From JAHEFX01 sp964614585 (GTDB lineage Bacteria; Actinomycetota; Acidimicrobiia; Spongiisociales; JAENVV01): a stretch of DNA of 7,209 bases. Shown here piece by piece: positions 5,028 through 7,209 of this stretch. The stretch spans positions 1 to 7,209 of the forward strand of contig CAZTLW010000121.1 of the NCBI GenBank assembly GCA_964614585.1, written 5' to 3'. The position numbers were made by a program, and so were the translations under genes. The notes beneath the pieces were generated by a model. It was not told the origin of the DNA. It saw only the letters and a list, made by a program, of their open reading frames with translations, and did no database searches. Numbering within the stretch: position 1 is the first letter of the stretch; every line of letters begins with the position of its first letter.

Positions 5028-5795
5028 CTACAGCCGCTCGCGCAGCCAGGCGATGTCGGCGGCCTGCTCGGCGGCGCCGCCGGGGGTCTCGACGATCACC
5101 GGGCAGTCGGCGACGCGGATCACCTCGGCCAGGTCGTCGGGGGGGATCTCGCCGTCGCCCAGGTTGGCGTGGCGGTCACGGCGGGAGTCGAACGGGTCGC
5201 GGGAGTCGTTGGCGTGGACGAGGTCGATGCGGCCGACGATGGCCTGCAATCGCTCGACGAGTTCGTCCAGGGGCTCGCCCCCCGCCCAGGCATGGCAGGT
5301 GTCGAGGCAGAACCCCGGGCCCAGGTCACCGATCTCGTCCCACAGTTGGGCGATGACGTCGACCCTTCGGGCCATGGCCCGATCGCCGCCGGCGGTGTTC
5401 TCGATGAGGATCGGGACCTCGCTGTCGACGGCCTCGAGGGCCTTGCGCCAGCGGGTGAACCCCTCGGTGATCGGCTCGGTGTCGTCGGTCAGGTGCCCGC
5501 CGTGCACGACCACGCCGAGCCCGCCAAGGGCCGCGGCGGCGTCGCAGGCCTGCTGGATCGCCTTGCGGCTGGGGATCCGTACGCGGTTGTTCGGGGAGAC
5601 GACGTTGATGAGGTAGGGAGCGTGCACGTAGATGCCCACGTCGGAGGCGACGATCGCCTCGGTGTCGAGTCGGGCCACCGGCGCCTTCCACGACTGGGGA
5701 TTGGAGACGAAGATCTGGACGATGTCGGCGTCGCGCTCGGCGGCGGCGGCAAGTGGGGAGTCGGCGGGTACGTGGGCACCGATCGGTCGGGTCAT
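5028..5795 (-). CDS. nfo: Endonuclease IV-type apurinic/apyrimidinic endonuclease
   Basis: Base-excision-repair enzyme that cuts the DNA backbone 5' to abasic sites using three zinc ions. It is a TIM barrel of 255 residues, slightly shorter than E. coli Nfo. All expected metal ligands are visible: His58 (VHAPY), His98 (VVVHGGH), Glu132 (LIENT), Asp165 and His168 (CLDTCHAW), His194 (LVHANDS), Asp207 and His209 (DRHANLGDGEI) and Glu236 (VIVETPG). The ATG at 5795-5793 overlaps the stop of the upstream phosphatase gene (ATGA), so the two are co-translated. The much longer open frame extending upstream is out-of-frame phosphatase sequence. Confidence 0.95.
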   Translation of the reverse strand: MTRPIGAHVPADSPLAAAAERDADIVQIFVSNPQSWKAPVARLDTEAIVASDVGIYVHAPYLINVVSPNNRVRIPSRKAIQQACDAAAALGGLGVVVHGGHLTDDTEPITEGFTRWRKALEAVDSEVPILIENTAGGDRAMARRVDVIAQLWDEIGDLGPGFCLDTCHAWAGGEPLDELVERLQAIVGRIDLVHANDSRDPFDSRRDRHANLGDGEIPPDDLAEVIRVADCPVIVETPGGAAEQAADIAWLRERL

Positions 5796-6472
5796 CGGGT
5801 CACCATGGTGGTCGGCAGGTGGCGGGTGTCGGAGAAGGCCCGGAGCGAGAACGCCTTCCGCAGGCCGATGCGGGAGGTCTCGACCACGGCCACCGAGGCG
5901 TGGGCGCTGTAGAAGCGCTCCCACTCCCAGGCGACCACGTCGAGGCCGAGCAGGAAGGTGATCAGCATGGCGTTCGTCCCCTGGTGGGCGACGATCACGA
6001 TCCGGTGGTCGGCGAGTTCGTGGTCCCACAGGACGGGGTGGTCGGCCGAGCGGGTGGCACCGAGCGAGGTGAGCGCCTTCTCGAAGCCGCCGGTCACCCG
6101 GTCGTGGAAGTCGCGCACCGTCTCGCCACCGTCGAAGCCCGCCCACCACTCGTCGGGGTGACGGGCCTGGAAGGTGGCGATCGCCTCGGAGACCTCCTCG
6201 GGGGTGCCCCCGTGCCACGACGGCGGGTTGGTCACCTCGGCGAGGAACGGCTCGACGATCGGGTCGAGGCCGAGCCGGTCGGCGACCGGTTCGGCCGTTC
6301 GACGGGAGCGCAGGTAGGGCGAGACCCACAGCGCGGTGGCATCCTCGAGGGCCGGATGGGTCGCCACGGCCTTCGCCTGCTCGACGCCCCGAGCCGTGAG
6401 GTCGGGGTCGTTGGACGTCCTGCCGTCGACGACCCACGCCGGTTCGGCGTGACGGATGAGTACGAGCTCCAC
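5792..6472 (-). CDS. Histidine phosphatase superfamily (phosphoglycerate mutase-like) protein
   Basis: Branch of the phosphoglycerate-mutase-like superfamily that forms a phosphohistidine intermediate. It has 226 residues. The N-terminal catalytic motif is LIRHAEP (Arg7, His8). The supporting arginine is in SPYLRSRRTAE (Arg55), a likely acidic proton donor lies in FLAEV (about Glu79), a GGET segment is near 115-118, and the second catalytic histidine is in VIVAHQGT (His163). The substrate is unknown. The start is GTG at 6472. A TACCCT box on the same strand (6486-6481) lies 8 bases upstream and there is no Shine-Dalgarno, suggesting a leaderless transcript. First gene of the run leading to nfo. 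Confidence 0.92.
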   Translation of the reverse strand: MELVLIRHAEPAWVVDGRTSNDPDLTARGVEQAKAVATHPALEDATALWVSPYLRSRRTAEPVADRLGLDPIVEPFLAEVTNPPSWHGGTPEEVSEAIATFQARHPDEWWAGFDGGETVRDFHDRVTGGFEKALTSLGATRSADHPVLWDHELADHRIVIVAHQGTNAMLITFLLGLDVVAWEWERFYSAHASVAVVETSRIGLRKAFSLRAFSDTRHLPTTMVTR

Positions 6473-6543
6473 GTCGCCGGAGGGTAGGCGCCCGATGCGG
6501 GCCGGTCGCCCCGTGGGGGTCGGTCCGTCCTACCCTGCGGGCG
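6473..6543. promoter_or_regulatory. Divergent promoter region, two TACCCT -10 boxes giving leaderless starts
   Basis: This 71-base gap separates two outward-facing genes. On the plus strand TACCCT at 6531-6536 ends 7 bases before the pyrE ATG. On the minus strand TACCCT at 6486-6481 ends 8 bases before the phosphatase GTG. Each box fits the TANNNT consensus of actinobacterial -10 elements and would place transcription start at or next to the start codon. Neither gene has a Shine-Dalgarno. The boxes sit within an 8-bp inverted repeat (AGGGTAGG 6481-6488, CCTACCCT 6529-6536). No convincing -35 is seen for pyrE. GCGACC (6509-6504) is a weak candidate for the minus strand. Confidence 0.65.
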
Positions 6544-7092
6544 ATGTCGGCCCGCCAGCGCCTCCTCGACCATCTCACCACCCACGCCCTCCGAACGGAC
6601 GGTCCGTTCACGCTGCGGTCGGGCGTCGTGGCCGACTGGTACCTCGACGCCCGCCAGACCACCTTCGACGGCGACGGCGCCCGGGCCGTGGGGGCTTCGT
6701 TGCTCGACCGACTCGACGACTCGGTGGTTGCCGTCGGTGGTCTGACCATGGGGGCCGACCCGATCGCCGTCGCCACCGCCATCGCCGCCTCGGCGGGGGA
6801 ACGGCCACTGGCCGCGTTCTCGATCCGCAAGGCGGCCAAGGGGCACGGCACCGGGGGGCGGTTGGTCGGGCCGGTCGCCGCCGGTGCCCGGGTCTGCCTG
6901 CTCGAGGACACGTCCACCACCGGCGGGGCGTTCTTCGAGGCCCACGACGTCGCCGTCGCCGAGGGACTGGTGCCGGTCCAGGCCATCTGCCTCGTCGACC
7001 GGTCCGCCGGGGCCGTCGCCGCCGGCATGGCCGCGCGAGGGGTGCCCTACGAGGCACTGTTCGAGCCGTCGGACCTCGGGGTGACGGCATGA
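6544..7092 (+). CDS. pyrE: Orotate phosphoribosyltransferase
   Basis: Joins orotate to PRPP to make orotidine 5'-phosphate in de novo pyrimidine synthesis; cytoplasmic dimer in the family. It has 182 residues with a type I phosphoribosyltransferase fold. Visible motifs are FTLRSGVVADWYLDAR (about residues 22-37, orotate side), GADPIAVATA (70-79), the flexible-loop segment IRKAAKGHGTGG (94-105, with Arg95, Lys96, Lys99 and His101) and the PRPP-binding signature CLLEDTSTTGGAF (118-130). The ATG at 6544 follows a TACCCT -10 box by 7 bases with no ribosome-binding site, so it is probably translated leaderlessly. Its stop overlaps the next gene's ATG by 4 bases. Proteins carrying only the PRPP signature could be other phosphoribosyltransferases, but the full motif set favours PyrE. 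Confidence 0.93.
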   Translation: MSARQRLLDHLTTHALRTDGPFTLRSGVVADWYLDARQTTFDGDGARAVGASLLDRLDDSVVAVGGLTMGADPIAVATAIAASAGERPLAAFSIRKAAKGHGTGGRLVGPVAAGARVCLLEDTSTTGGAFFEAHDVAVAEGLVPVQAICLVDRSAGAVAAGMAARGVPYEALFEPSDLGVTA

Positions 7093-7209
7093 GGAAGCCG
7101 AAGGTCGTCGTGCGCCGATCGCCCTGGAAGGCGCTGGCGGTCGCGCTCGTCGGCGTCCCGTTCGTGTTCCTGGTCGTCGACTACGTCTGGGGAGTCGCCG
7201 GTCTCATCG
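7089..7209 (+). CDS. Membrane protein, N-terminal fragment (runs off right edge)
   Basis: The 40 visible residues start MRKPKVVVRRSPWKA, strongly basic, followed by a hydrophobic helix of about 20 residues (ALAVALVGVPFVFLVVDYV). By the positive-inside rule the N-terminus faces the cytoplasm. Its ATG overlaps the pyrE stop (ATGA), so it is translationally coupled to pyrE. I do not recognise the family from this fragment; no function is assigned. Confidence 0.75.
   Translation, partial: MRKPKVVVRRSPWKALAVALVGVPFVFLVVDYVWGVAGLI

Noticed and set aside
3551..5356. 601-codon open frame on the plus strand
   Set aside because: Spans antisense to panB, the repeat arrays and the nitroreductase and nfo genes; low-complexity composition and no recognisable domain.
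5028..7028. 666-codon minus-strand frame containing nfo at its end
   Set aside because: Only the last 255 codons are nfo; the rest is out-of-frame phosphatase and antisense pyrE. The ATG at 5795 with the ATGA overlap is the natural start.

Overview
This is a GC-rich window, very probably from an actinobacterium (Actinomycetota). A class such as Acidimicrobiia would fit, but that is inference. The evidence is codons ending almost always in G or C, GTG starts, the gene order rpsF-ssb-rpsR-rplI-dnaB, an F420-type (deazaflavin) reductase, and TANNNT -10 boxes placed 7-8 bases before start codons, as in leaderless actinobacterial genes.

Almost everything is on the minus strand. Reading that strand from right to left: (1) 6472-4556 is a compact run holding a histidine-phosphatase-superfamily protein, an endonuclease IV-type AP endonuclease (nfo; 4-base ATGA overlap) and a deazaflavin-dependent nitroreductase-family protein. 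(2) A gap of about 200 bases carries two adjacent 7-bp tandem repeat arrays and a perfect 14-bp palindrome. (3) panB (pantothenate synthesis) is followed, with overlapping reading frames, by a DUF192 protein that appears to be a lipoprotein but lacks an ordinary start codon for its signal peptide. (4) A 123-base leader with three small hairpins precedes the ribosomal/replication block: rpsF (S6), ssb, rpsR (S18), rplI (L9) and dnaB. The 3' end of dnaB runs off the left edge.

On the plus strand, pyrE (orotate phosphoribosyltransferase) starts at 6544, divergent from the phosphatase. A membrane protein gene overlaps its stop codon by 4 bases (ATGA) and runs off the right edge.

The window is mostly conserved housekeeping content: translation, replication, DNA repair, and pyrimidine and pantothenate synthesis. 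I found no complete new system. The most unusual signals are: a sharply bounded block of foreign-looking codons in dnaB exactly at the RESG/xIEQ site where DnaB inteins insert; the twin heptamer arrays, one of which supplies the stop codon of the nitroreductase gene; the lipoprotein reading frame without a canonical start; and a mirror-image pair of leaderless promoters between the phosphatase gene and pyrE.
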